Shown here: positions 31,500-41,010 of the stretch, piece by piece
How positions within the stretch are numbered: the stretch's first letter is position 1
How the letters are laid out: every line of letters starts with the position of its first letter
Origin: Alloascoidea africana
Taxonomy: Eukaryota; Ascomycota; Alloascoideomycetes; Alloascoideales; Alloascoideaceae
Length of the DNA: 64,000 nucleotides
NCBI GenBank assembly: GCA_030581615.1
Contig: JAKTTT010000004.1
Coordinates: 248,001 to 312,000 of the forward strand
Direction of reading: 5' to 3'
Position numbers and translations under genes: made by a program
Notes under the pieces: generated by a model
Databases searched by the model: none
Told to the model about the DNA's origin: nothing
The model's input: only the letters and a program-made list of their open reading frames with translations

Positions 31500-32801
31500 A
31501 TGGCATCGTTTTTCAGCAAGTCCTGCTATAAATGTGGGAACGTTGGTCATTTTGCAGAAAACTGCCCGGCCAAGGGAAGACTCTGTTATAACTGCAAACA
31601 GGAGGGCCATGAATCCAATGCTTGCCCTTACCCAAAAAGCTCCAAGAACAAACAATGCTACCACTGCCGAAATATAGGACATATCAAGTCAGAATGTCCA
31701 GTGCTACTAGCAGCAAACCCCATGGCCAGACCCGGACCTCATCACAAAGCATGTGGACACCAGAACCAGGGCCCTTCTGGCCAGGCACTCATGAATATCA
31801 CGAACACGCTGCCGTCTCTGCCTCTGCCTCCATCTGTTTTCCAGGGCCCTCACCGCCAGGGCCAGCATCACCGTCCAGACCGCCATCAGCAGCAGAACCA
31901 CCAGCAGCTGGGCAGACAGCACTCAGGCCTGTTTGACCCATCCGCACGGGCCCAGTACCTGCTTCCCTATGCTCCCTACTACGTCTTAAACCCACCAACA
32001 CTAACACACGCGAAAAAGAGTCAGGTATTGGGCTCCAAGCTCCCAGTGTGCAATTCGTGTGGATCAGCAGCCCACGGTGCCTGCTGCTTTGTCCCATTCC
32101 CAGCCCCGGGCCTCTCCTCTCACCAAATGCCCACAATGCCCTTAGGCACGAGGAACGTTCAGACTCAGACTGCCAATACACAGGACATAATCTATGGTCC
32201 GATCTCTTGCTTCCATGGCCATCCAGTCCTTCCTCCGCCAAACGCTCGCCATCTCCACCATCTCCAGGCTGTACCTTTCGATGCTCTAGGCGTCAACGCC
32301 AACCCAAACTCAAATGTGCACTCAAAGTGCTTCCCGGTCGAATACGGATTCATCTACCCACAGCCCCCTTACGGTTACTACTGCCCTCAGAGCTATGCTA
32401 AGGACTACGCCGAGGGCCATATTGAGGACGTAAACTCTCAAACAGCTTCAAGCTCCAGTAGCAGCACAACCACCACTCCCGAAACAGAAGATAGAAACGA
32501 TTCGAGCTCATCCAAGAACGACTTTGTTGCTTCGGGCACTACCACCACCACCACGAAGACACCTTTTGGGTTACAAGTGGTAGATCGATCTTTGAAATTG
32601 GGTGACAGTTCTTCTAGCACCAGCACAAGCCTAACCATAACTAAAACCACCATCATGAACTCAAGCAATAACAGCGGTAATCACACCAATGCAGATAATG
32701 ATCGACAAGACTATTTCCCCCAGTCTCCTTACTCTGCAAGCTCCATGGCTCTGTCCTCCTCCTTTTCCGAAACTGTTTCAGAGACAAGCAGCGTGAATTG
32801 A
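31500..32801 (+). CDS. CCHC zinc-knuckle protein, GIS2/CNBP-like N-terminus
   Basis: The 433-residue protein opens with three CX2CX4HX4C knuckles: CYKCGNVGHFAENC (9-22), CYNCKQEGHESNAC (29-42) and CYHCRNIGHIKSEC (53-66), spaced as in the first part of yeast Gis2. CNBP/Gis2 proteins bind single-stranded nucleic acids and act in translation and stress granules. Unlike Gis2 (seven knuckles, about 150 residues), the remainder here is a long disordered region: His/Gln/Pro-rich, then Tyr/Pro-rich (about 275-300), then Ser/Thr-rich to the end. An isolated CNSCGSAAHGACC segment (about 184-196) may be a degenerate fourth knuckle. Function beyond nucleic-acid binding is inferred. Confidence 0.8.
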   Translation: MASFFSKSCYKCGNVGHFAENCPAKGRLCYNCKQEGHESNACPYPKSSKNKQCYHCRNIGHIKSECPVLLAANPMARPGPHHKACGHQNQGPSGQALMNITNTLPSLPLPPSVFQGPHRQGQHHRPDRHQQQNHQQLGRQHSGLFDPSARAQYLLPYAPYYVLNPPTLTHAKKSQVLGSKLPVCNSCGSAAHGACCFVPFPAPGLSSHQMPTMPLGTRNVQTQTANTQDIIYGPISCFHGHPVLPPPNARHLHHLQAVPFDALGVNANPNSNVHSKCFPVEYGFIYPQPPYGYYCPQSYAKDYAEGHIEDVNSQTASSSSSSTTTTPETEDRNDSSSSKNDFVASGTTTTTTKTPFGLQVVDRSLKLGDSSSSTSTSLTITKTTIMNSSNNSGNHTNADNDRQDYFPQSPYSASSMALSSSFSETVSETSSVN

Positions 32802-34443
32802 GTTGGCTTTTCCTTTTAAATGCTGTTATTACTACTCTGTCACAATTATCTCTCTTTTTTTTTTTCACATACATATACGTCTAGTATCTATTAATGTTTG
32901 CTTGTTCCAACATCCATTTTCATGAGTTACGAGCAGATCCATCGTTTTTCTTTTTCTTCTTGTTTAATACCTTCACTCTTATTTCGATTATATAACTAGG
33001 TTATACAATTTTTTTTGACATATAACATCCTCTGCATATTGGTTATTTATCCTTTGACCTCTCCTCCATCTATACTTAACAAATCACTAGGGCCTTCCTT
33101 ATAGTGTATACCATCTGTTCATAACACCCAACATAAAAAAGAAAAAAGAATTGAAATTTTTACATACAATCGTAATAAAATCTCTCAGAAAAGGTATCTT
33201 GTTCAGTATGAACTTTTTATGAGCTAGACTAGTAGCGTTGACAGACACGCAGGCTATTCTGCAGGCATGCCTGACATCCCAAAAAGGAAACCATGAATTT
33301 AATCTGCAAAAAAGATCATTGGCATGGGAATCAGCGACACTGCGTGTTTATCTTGCTTTTGTGCATCTGTACATTGAGTCCTGCTGGCTTTCAACTGATG
33401 AAACGTGTAAAATAGTTTCATCTTGTTTATAAAACCTCTTTTCTGGCTTGCTTTTTGTGTTGTAAAATGGGAAGCCAACCCCTTGGAAACAGAAGCAACA
33501 TGCTATTCTGGGGAGATAACACACCGGACCCGTGTTCAGAAAATTAGAAGAGGTGGGTTAGAGTGGGAAACACCGTGGAACTGGGGAGAAGGGCGAAGCA
33601 AAATGATGGTCATATTACTATTCCGAGCAACGAGCTGTTGAATCAGATTTCATCCTAGGAAAGGTGTTACAATGAATCCCAATTTTATCTTGAAGCAAAA
33701 TCAGAGGAAACACTGACTAAAATGCAGATGGCATTCCTTTTTCAATTGAAAATGTTTACACTCTGAGTTTTGCAACTTGTAGACAGAAGGCTATCGTGGG
33801 ACCCGGAGTTTAAATACTAGGATGGCTGAGCAAGAACTGAAAAATTCAAGGTGAAAAATAAAACTCTAGTATTTATCATCTGATGGATGGCACAGATTTT
33901 TGAACCACAAATCAAATTCGACGCTTCGTATCTTTGGCACAACTTTATTCAACATCGATTCATCCAAGCTAATGACTTGGTATACCGTAGGGACTCTCAC
34001 CAGTTCAATAGTGGTTGCTTGGACTAAGTAGAACTTTTACTGATGTTGATGTGGATTGGAACTCTCCTTGCAAAACTCTTATTCAACATTTGTGTAAAAA
34101 TGTGGGTCATGATCTTTGAAAATGGGAATGGAGATATGGTGGATAATTTTAGGAATGTGTTATGAGGTTTAAGAAGGGTTCAATCCTTATATCTTGAACT
34201 TTGTAATTGAACAGAAATTCATAGGATTTCGATACTAATTGATATTTCGGATCAATATAAACACTTGCTACCCTTTTGCTACCTTCACAAGTATCCCAAC
34301 TGAAAGTCCTATTTTGAGATCAATGTATCATGTTTGTATCTAATCCAAGCATATAATCTGATAGACAATGCTAATTTTACTTTTATGATAGAGTATGAAT
34401 GACATGTCTACTGAACTCAACGTTGTTAATACCTATTAGAGTT
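32802..34443. other. gene-free interval
   Basis: 1.6 kb of AT-rich DNA between the CCHC gene and the metallothionein promoter. No supportable gene, tRNA or repeat. A B-box-like GGTTCAATCC at about 34178 has no A box or cloverleaf. Confidence 0.5.
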
Positions 34444-34444
34444 G

Positions 34445-34475
34445 TTCCAGAAAACTCTAGAACTTTTTTCTAGAG
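34445..34475. promoter_or_regulatory. heat-shock element cluster
   Basis: TTCCAGAA (34445-34452) is followed three bases later by TCTAGAA (34456-34462) and then TTCTAGAG (34468-34475). These are arrays of the nTTCn/nGAAn units bound by Hsf1. They lie about 265-295 bp upstream of the metallothionein ATG. Yeast CUP1 also has an Hsf1 element in its promoter. Confidence 0.6.
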
Positions 34476-34480
34476 TGGGT

Positions 34481-34561
34481 GTGAGCACATTTCGCGCCCT
34501 CTGGTTGCCCAAGACGAGATGCAACTTTCAGCAAAAAGTGCGCACATTTCGCGAGCTCTGG
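34481..34561. repeat. two copies of a 24-bp direct repeat in the metallothionein promoter
   Basis: Copies are at 34481-34504 and 34538-34561, sharing 21 of 24 bases, with the invariant core GCACATTTCGCG and CTCTGG at the end. Same orientation, 57 bp start to start. The second overlaps the Ace1-type site. Confidence 0.8.
34528..34543 (-). promoter_or_regulatory. Ace1/Cup2-type copper-response site
   Basis: The minus strand reads GCGCACTTTTTGCTGA. It fits the Ace1 pattern HTHNNGCTGD and aligns over 16 bases with the CUP1 UAS half-site GCGTCTTTTCCGCTGA. Copper-induced binding is inferred. Confidence 0.55.
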
Positions 34562-34638
34562 TCCAACATCAGCAAAGTCTCCATTTTTACAATCAAACTA
34601 TACTTTGTCCAACGCAAAAATAACTCAATTGAAAGCGA

Positions 34639-34645
34639 TATAAAA
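34639..34645 (+). promoter_or_regulatory. TATA box of the metallothionein gene
   Basis: TATAAAA lies 95 bp upstream of the ATG, with an A-rich leader between. Confidence 0.6.
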
Positions 34646-34739
34646 GGACACTTCCATCCCCTATAACTGAACAGTTTCATCAACGCAAGTCAATTTATTC
34701 TCTCAAATAAACAAACAAAAAACCAACCCTATTTTCAAC

Positions 34740-34871
34740 ATGTCTCCCTGCTGCTCTTCTGCTAACACAACAACAGTCTGCATTTGTGAAAACTGCTCCC
34801 ATAATACAAAGACCTGTCCCTGTCCCTGTGTCAGCAAATGCAAATGCGCAGAAAAGTGTGAATGTCTCTAA
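34740..34871 (+). CDS. small copper metallothionein
   Basis: A 43-residue protein with 12 cysteines (residues 4, 5, 14, 16, 19, 26, 28, 30, 34, 36, 40, 42) in CC, CXC, CXXC and CXCXC arrangements, no aromatic residues and several Lys. This is the composition of fungal metallothioneins such as CUP1/CRS5 and Yarrowia MTs, which chelate Cu(I) through thiolates and protect against copper and cadmium. The start is the only ATG, after the A-rich leader AACCCTATTTTCAAC. A TATA box, an Ace1-type site and a heat-shock element upstream support it strongly. It is too short for gene finders with a 60-codon cut-off. Confidence 0.9.
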   Translation: MSPCCSSANTTTVCICENCSHNTKTCPCPCVSKCKCAEKCECL

Positions 34872-35330
34872 GCCAAAACTTAAGTGTTTGAGACAAGTGA
34901 TCGTTCCCTCAGAAGGATTATCGAAGTATGCATTACAAAAGCCATAAGTTAGTCAAAGCCTATTGAAGATTGTATTTAGGCTGTTTGCAAATTGCTACCT
35001 TTTGATATTTCTGTTTAAATAAAATGCTAAATTGATATTTTTCTATTAATTGCTTCTCTATATAGTTTATCAACTTGATACTATTCATAACCAATTTACA
35101 AGTTCTTTTCTCCAACTATGAGAGAACTAACACCTCGCTAGTATGTTGTAAACTCTATTCTTTAAACATCCTTTCACCCACACTGAATACCTCACACATC
35201 ATCACTGGAGCCGGGTAACACACACGACTAGGACATTGATTGTAGTAGTATTTTTTTTTCATGGCATATTTGCACATTGCAAAAGAGGTTATTCAAAGGA
35301 AAAAAACGGCCCCAAACGATTATATCGAAT
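34872..35330. other. interval between metallothionein and CGR1
   Basis: AT-rich 3' flank of the metallothionein and promoter of CGR1. No other feature is seen. Confidence 0.6.
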
Positions 35331-35962
35331 ATGAGTTCGTCTATAATAACACCTGCATCTTCTGCTTTAGCTGATGCAGTGAAAACTTCTAAAGAGACAC
35401 AAAACGAGGAAGAAAAGCAAGAAGCCAAGATAGAAGAACCTCTCAACAGAGTTAATGGTACGTCTTTCCTTTAAGCATGGCTTCGCCTGGTTCAGATGAA
35501 TAATTCAAGTGGAATTTTCATTTTTGATTGATTCCTCTTGCTAATTTTAAAATAGGTAAATGCTGGAAACCAAAGAAAGATGCTTTTCGACCTAGAAGCG
35601 TTGGGTTGAAAAAGACGCCATGGGAGAAGAAAAAAGAAGAACGTACAAAGGAACAGGTAATAAAGGCCAAGATAAAAGAAATGAAAGAGGAGAAGGAAGC
35701 TGCTAGACGAGTGAGTGTTTTGGTTTGCTTGTTTGCTTATGATGATGACGATGATTTCAGGTCAATGGCGATTTCAATTTCAAAGTTATTGCTAACATGC
35801 TGGTTGTGATTTTTGTAGAAACAAATTGAAACGAGGAAAGAGAGACAACAAGCGAAAGAAGAAAAGATACGATTGGAAAAATTGGCTGAAAAGATGAGTG
35901 CAAAGAGAATTGCAAGGCTGCGGAAAAAGGAAAAGCGAAATAAGCTGCTGCGAGAGCGCTAG
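35331..35962 (+). CDS. CGR1: rRNA-processing protein CGR1
   Basis: A 141-residue, highly basic nucleolar protein for 60S pre-rRNA processing. Three exons: 35331-35457, 35556-35710 and 35819-35962. Intron 1 (98 nt) is GTACGT...GCTAATTT...ATAG and interrupts codon 43; intron 2 (108 nt) is GTGAGT...GCTAAC...GTAG, phase 0. Exon 2 carries GKCWKPKKDAFRPRSVGLKK and the start of a coiled coil. Exon 3 carries KMSAKRIARLRKKEKRNKLL, matching the yeast Cgr1 C-terminus. The N-terminal 42 residues are acidic and variable. The intron-free frame pieces look like separate ORFs; only the spliced model restores Cgr1. Confidence 0.93.
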
Positions 35963-36993
35963 ACTGTGGGAGTCTGATGGTAGTGGAGTGATTTTCGAAG
36001 GCTAATTTTTGATGTCCTTTTTGTTCGTTTAGTATTGTAGAGTGTTCATATTTTACAGACATGGAATGCATTTTTTACTCTGTATAACGTTGGTTTACCA
36101 CAACTAGGCACCATTCTAGTATGGCGTAGACTGTTATTTTCCTTTTTGCACTAACTTTGATGGGAAAGACGAAGGCTGGGATCGCTTTCGAACTGATCGA
36201 GCTGGATTCTGATTCTCTACCCTTCCAGAGAGTTTGCAATTTGCATGCTGTGTCGTTTCTAAAATGCATTTAGATCCTCTACTTTCGATCCTGGATTTGG
36301 TTTTTGAGATCCCTGTCCGCTTTAAAGATCGCAAATGCACGACTACCTGTAAAGTCTCGTTATTCACTTTCTACAGGACCAAGTTTACCATCTATGTACA
36401 GCCCAGCGAAAGACGGTGTTGGTTGGTAGAAATAGAAGATCGGATTAATACTTGAGACAGTTTGCATCTGCTCCCTCATCATCGCGGCAACTACACCGCA
36501 CTGCCCAAACAGCACGCTCTAAACCAGCTGGACCACGAATCCCCCTTCAAAAACTTCTCTGCTCTTTCTCTTTCGTTCTTCTGAAAAAAAATTGTGGCTC
36601 TGTGGCTTTTTATACCCAGACAATGGGCGTACGGGTGTTTTGATAGAAGCCCATGCCTGCTCGCTGCTGATTGGCCGAATCCCACGATTCGGGTGTGCGG
36701 CCGGGCGGAAATGATATCGATCCCAAGATCCTCAGCCCGAGCACGTTGGGTCTGAACGGACTTCTTGCTGGCGACGCCTCGGGCGTGCCTTCTGGCGTAT
36801 AGCTGTGTAATTACAATGTGAATGTGTATATAGCTGGTGCTTGGCCACCCCAGACAATTCCTTTTGCTGGCAAGGAAAAGAAAGCCAGGTAAAAAAAAGC
36901 AAAAAAGGGAAGGAGGCCACACCTCACCACTTTCTTTTCCCATTCAGCTCCATAATTAGTGCCACACCCAATACACCACTGCCTTCCAGATCA
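35963..36993. other. gene-free interval upstream of the SAK1-like kinase
   Basis: Contains a near-consensus Rap1-type motif on the minus strand (36626-36638, one mismatch) and a variant ACACCC-A-ATACACC at 36964-36977. The kinase frame is open from 36841 with a TTG, but the first ATG is at 36994. A GTAAAA donor-like string near 36889 leaves room for a leader intron. Confidence 0.5.
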
Positions 36994-39900
36994 ATGGAGC
37001 CATTCAGCCATGGCACGGGAACAGCAACTGCACCAGCACCACCGGCGACTGCTGCTACATCCGTTCAGGTAGGCAATTCTGCCGCGCTTGCTGCTGCTAT
37101 TGGCACAGGCGGCGAGATGTGTCATAACAAGGCTGCTGAAAACTTGTTCAACAAGCGAGACCACAAACACTCAACCAAAGCTCTCAACATCCAAAATCAG
37201 ATCACCGACTTGTCCCTGAACCCACGACTTTCTGGAGAGTATTCTCCTATTTCATATGAAGACATGGGATCATACGTTTCGCTTCACGACCTGGTGTACA
37301 ACTCCTCTGCAATCGGAACCCATAACACACCTCGTGTTCCTCTAGATCACACCAGTTTCAACAACAGCAACGGCCCGGACCTCCTCCACCTGCCCAAACA
37401 TGCTTCATCAAAGACGAGCCTTTCATCCACAACAACCGTTTCAACTGTGCGAGAGACCAACCATGTGAGCATGATGTATGACCCCATTAGCGGGAGGAAA
37501 GTTCTCAACACATATGAAATCATCAGAGAGATAGGAAGAGGTCAGCACGGCAAAGTCAAGTTGGCAAAGGATTTGGTCACGAATACCTATGTTGCGATAA
37601 AAATAGTCGACCGAACGGGAAAACCACAGCTAGGAATGTGGAAGAATCGAGGCTCATCACAGGAGGAGAAAGTTCGCCGTGAGGTTGCTATTATGAAGAA
37701 GTGTTTTCATCCCAATATTGTCCAACTTAAAGAAGTCCTTGATGATGCCACTTCAAAAAAGATCTACATGATCTTGGAGTACTTGGAGAAAGGAGAGGTA
37801 AAGTGGAAAACCGAGGATGGATGCTCAAAACCTGTGATGACTCTGGATCAAGCCCGTAGTACTTTTCGAGACGTTGTTGTTGGCCTTGAGTATCTTCATT
37901 TCCAGGGTATTATACACAGAGACATTAAACCTGCAAATCTGCTCCTGTCCAAAGATGGAACTGTCAAGATCTCTGACTTTGGAGTATCTTTTTCTTCGGA
38001 TATGAGGGGCGATAACGAACTGGTTCTTGCCAAAACCGCTGGTACTCCAGCATTCTTTGCTCCTGAACTCTGCTCCACGGATATTGGAAAAGATGAGATA
38101 AGCTACAAAATCGATCTATGGTCCCTGGGAGTAACGCTCTATTGCTTGCTGTATGGTAGGCTTCCCTTTAATGCAGATAAAGAGTACGATTTGCTCAAAG
38201 TCATTGTCAACGAGCCCTTGGAATTTCCCGAAAATCCTCGAAGCGACGATTTACAAGATTGGGAAAATGCAAGAGATTTGTTGAGAAAACTCCTCCAAAA
38301 GATCCCTTCCAAGAGGATAGAAATGCCCGAGATCAAAGCTCACCCTTTCACCGTTGGTGGCATGACAAGAGAAGAAGAACAAAACTTTTTCAGTACGCCG
38401 TACAAAGACGACAAAATTGAAGTTACAACCAAGGAAGTTGATGATGCGCTTGTTGGAATAGGAGCAAATTTGAAAAGGACAATAGGCAAAGCACTCGGAT
38501 TCACGGGGTTAAGAGGAAGACTAAAGAAATTACAAAATCAGTATCCCAGTGGCACGGTATCAAGACCTCAATCTCCAATGCCACCCTTGGCTAAAGTCCC
38601 TTCTCAAGTTCGAACAACATTGGTGTTTTCCGAGCTTTCAGGAAATGGTCAAGCTAATAATACAACCACAAAGAGACAATCACAGTCGCCGGGAAGAGTA
38701 TTGGAGATGCTGAACCAGCTTAGTATACAGCCTGAACGACAAAGGTTGGCTTCACCTTCATCTTCTCCGCCACAAGCGCATATTCCTTCTCCTCCTTCTG
38801 TTTCGGTCTTGAGTTCTTTTCTTCCAGGAAGTTTGGCAGGAACCAGAGGCCGACAGCAATCTCCGAGCGTTTCGGAATCTATTTTAAAACTGCACCAGTT
38901 CGGTTCTCCTTTTAACTCCTTTGCCGATCTAAAAGCACGAGCAGATGGCAACAATTCTGTTGCTGATAGCAAGCATCGGCCTTCTACAACAGACATGATA
39001 ATGGAGCTTGAGCGTCAAAAGAAGAGGATGCAAGCGGAAAGAAGGAAAAGTGCAATAGCAACAACTGCACCTGCAACTGCGACGGATCATGATTTTGGTA
39101 CCGACTTGCGAAAGGCAAATTTGTTTCGCATCATTAACGATGGGGAAAAACAAGGTAGTGGATATGAAACCGAGCCCGCAACGTTTGAGTTGTTTGGTGA
39201 CAGGTCCAGATCTAGGTCTAGGTCCAGGTCTACAGGTAGACCCATGCTAACTGCAAGATCCGCAATGCCTGGTCAAGAGACTATGAGCCACCACATAAGA
39301 AAATCGATTAGCCCAAGAGCAGTGGAAAAGAGAAGCGACGATAGTAATAATACCAACAACAATAATACTAATAATAATGACAATAATAATAATAATAATA
39401 ATATGATTAACAACAATCATAACAATTACAATAATGACAATGAACATGGCGAATGGAAGGTTATAGACTCTCCTCAATGGGAATTTGAGATTTCAAACCC
39501 TGGTGATTATACAATGTACGATACCCGAAACATTGAAGAGATTTTAAATGGAAATTATCGAGGTACACTGGGCCAACTTGATGACTCCAATGGGGATGTT
39601 GTTCAGCATGAAAGATCACCATCACGACGAACTAGAGATAATCAGCAAGGCGGATCTTTCTCGAGATTAGGGAATGGAGTTATTCCAAGGAGATCCTTTG
39701 CTATTGAAAAGAAATCCTTGCGTAGTATTACAGCCAGAGAGGGAGACGGCGAGCGAGTCACAAGAAACCTCTCCGGTTTAAGAAACACACCCAGTGCACC
39801 AGGAAGGCCCAGGTCTGCAATTGGAACTAGACCAATATCTTCTGTTTCGTCCGAAGTATTTGACTTTGTCAGTAGTAGCGACGAAGATGATGATGAGGAA

Positions 39901-40218
39901 AACGAAAGTTCTGATGGCAGTGATAGTCTCAATGAATGCGAAACTAATAACAATGAAGAAGGAGGAGATTTAGATTGGAGCACACTCCATGATGCTCTTG
40001 AAGTTGAACAGAGAAGTACAAGGCACAGAAGGCGACGGCACCAGCATTTTAGAACAGACTCTGCTGTTTATGGTTCTGATTCTTATTCATCCTCTAATTC
40101 TGACACTAATAGTGATAGCCTAGAGGATGATGACGATGATGAAGAAGAAGAAAGAGATGGCGGTCTTGTACTTACTGTTACGCCTCGAAGTGCAAGGTCA
40201 AGGACTCCTGCGTTTTAA
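36994..40218 (+). CDS. SAK1: SNF1-activating-type Ser/Thr kinase (SAK1/TOS3/ELM1 family)
   Basis: The 1074-residue kinase resembles CaMKK/LKB1-class enzymes that phosphorylate the Snf1 activation loop. Kinase domain at about 174-452: GRGQHG loop (181-186), VAIK Lys (203), HRDIKPANLLL (Asp 310), DFG (328-330) and the class-typical AGTPAFFAPELC (349-360). N-terminal 1-170 is Ala/Thr-rich. The long C-terminal half is disordered, with an RSRSRSRSTG stretch, a poly-Asn run, an acidic segment (SSSDEDDDEENESSDGSD) and a second acidic run near the end. The frame extends upstream without ATG; 36994 is the first ATG. SAK1 is favoured over TOS3 or ELM1 by length and activation segment. Confidence 0.88.
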   Translation: MEPFSHGTGTATAPAPPATAATSVQVGNSAALAAAIGTGGEMCHNKAAENLFNKRDHKHSTKALNIQNQITDLSLNPRLSGEYSPISYEDMGSYVSLHDLVYNSSAIGTHNTPRVPLDHTSFNNSNGPDLLHLPKHASSKTSLSSTTTVSTVRETNHVSMMYDPISGRKVLNTYEIIREIGRGQHGKVKLAKDLVTNTYVAIKIVDRTGKPQLGMWKNRGSSQEEKVRREVAIMKKCFHPNIVQLKEVLDDATSKKIYMILEYLEKGEVKWKTEDGCSKPVMTLDQARSTFRDVVVGLEYLHFQGIIHRDIKPANLLLSKDGTVKISDFGVSFSSDMRGDNELVLAKTAGTPAFFAPELCSTDIGKDEISYKIDLWSLGVTLYCLLYGRLPFNADKEYDLLKVIVNEPLEFPENPRSDDLQDWENARDLLRKLLQKIPSKRIEMPEIKAHPFTVGGMTREEEQNFFSTPYKDDKIEVTTKEVDDALVGIGANLKRTIGKALGFTGLRGRLKKLQNQYPSGTVSRPQSPMPPLAKVPSQVRTTLVFSELSGNGQANNTTTKRQSQSPGRVLEMLNQLSIQPERQRLASPSSSPPQAHIPSPPSVSVLSSFLPGSLAGTRGRQQSPSVSESILKLHQFGSPFNSFADLKARADGNNSVADSKHRPSTTDMIMELERQKKRMQAERRKSAIATTAPATATDHDFGTDLRKANLFRIINDGEKQGSGYETEPATFELFGDRSRSRSRSRSTGRPMLTARSAMPGQETMSHHIRKSISPRAVEKRSDDSNNTNNNNTNNNDNNNNNNNMINNNHNNYNNDNEHGEWKVIDSPQWEFEISNPGDYTMYDTRNIEEILNGNYRGTLGQLDDSNGDVVQHERSPSRRTRDNQQGGSFSRLGNGVIPRRSFAIEKKSLRSITAREGDGERVTRNLSGLRNTPSAPGRPRSAIGTRPISSVSSEVFDFVSSSDEDDDEENESSDGSDSLNECETNNNEEGGDLDWSTLHDALEVEQRSTRHRRRRHQHFRTDSAVYGSDSYSSSNSDTNSDSLEDDDDDEEEERDGGLVLTVTPRSARSRTPAF

Positions 40219-41010
40219 CTTGAGAGAGCTACAGAGTAGTTATGTTTATCTTTTTTCTTTGTTTCTTTCTTTCTTGTTTTTTTTTTCTTTTACCTCTTTC
40301 GCATTTGTTTCTGCACCGGGATAATCAGGAGTATTTTACAGCATTGGATTTGAAAGCATGGAACTTGGACTATCATCTATCAGATAAGTTCACAATAGTA
40401 ATTACAATTTTCATGTAACATATTTTGTACAGTATTTACATTGATAAACTCTCTTTCTCAATTCCATGTTTTACTTTTAGCGTTTTCTTGTTTTTCAGCT
40501 GATTTATTATAGACTTGCTCGGCAACTTTATCAAATGTCACCCGTTTATCATACATACTCTATACATGTGCTCTGGAAGGTGAACTGAATGGGTCAGACA
40601 ATATCAGTATTTGTTCTACCTATCATATAGAACAGTCTGAATATGATAGTTAGAATAAATACTGATATTGGAGATAACTACATTCGCCAAAGATCTTCTA
40701 TTACATAATCCTTCTTGTTCCCAATCCCGAACCTCCCGCTGAAAGAATTCGATTCTTGCAGGCAACAAGATTTAAGATCACGTTTAAACTGAAAGGATCT
40801 AAAATGTTCGGCCATCCGTTTCCCGTTTACCATTTAGAGTATAGCTGCGCTGCGTCCAGGATCTCTCAGCTAATAATGATTAGGAATATCCCATGATAGC
40901 TAACCAGTGTAAACTGATGATTTTAGTATAAACACTAAGGTGTTATTAAAATGGTAAACTGCTTTTCAGAACCCTTCCTTTCTCCTAACACGTCAACAGA
41001 TCAATAAATA
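40219..41010. other. interval between kinase and ArfGAP genes
   Basis: T-rich 3' flank of the kinase and promoter of the ArfGAP gene. A near-perfect inverted repeat around 40602-40670 (CAATATCAGTATTTGTTCTA against TAGAATAAATACTGATATTG) could form a hairpin. No gene is seen. Confidence 0.55.
40602..40670. repeat. imperfect inverted repeat
   Basis: The left arm contains CAATATCAGTATTTGTTCTA; the right arm contains TAGAATAAATACTGATATTG, which is its reverse complement except for one base. The spacer of about 30 bp contains a further ATCATA/TATGAT pair. It may be a terminator-like hairpin of the kinase transcript or the trace of a small foldback element. Confidence 0.5.

Noticed and set aside
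34170-34190. B-box-like GGTTCAATCC suggesting a tRNA gene
   Set aside because: No A box at the right distance and no cloverleaf.
39349-39435. AAT/AAC-rich stretch that could be called a microsatellite
   Set aside because: It is coding: the poly-Asn run of the SAK1-like kinase, with mixed AAT and AAC codons.
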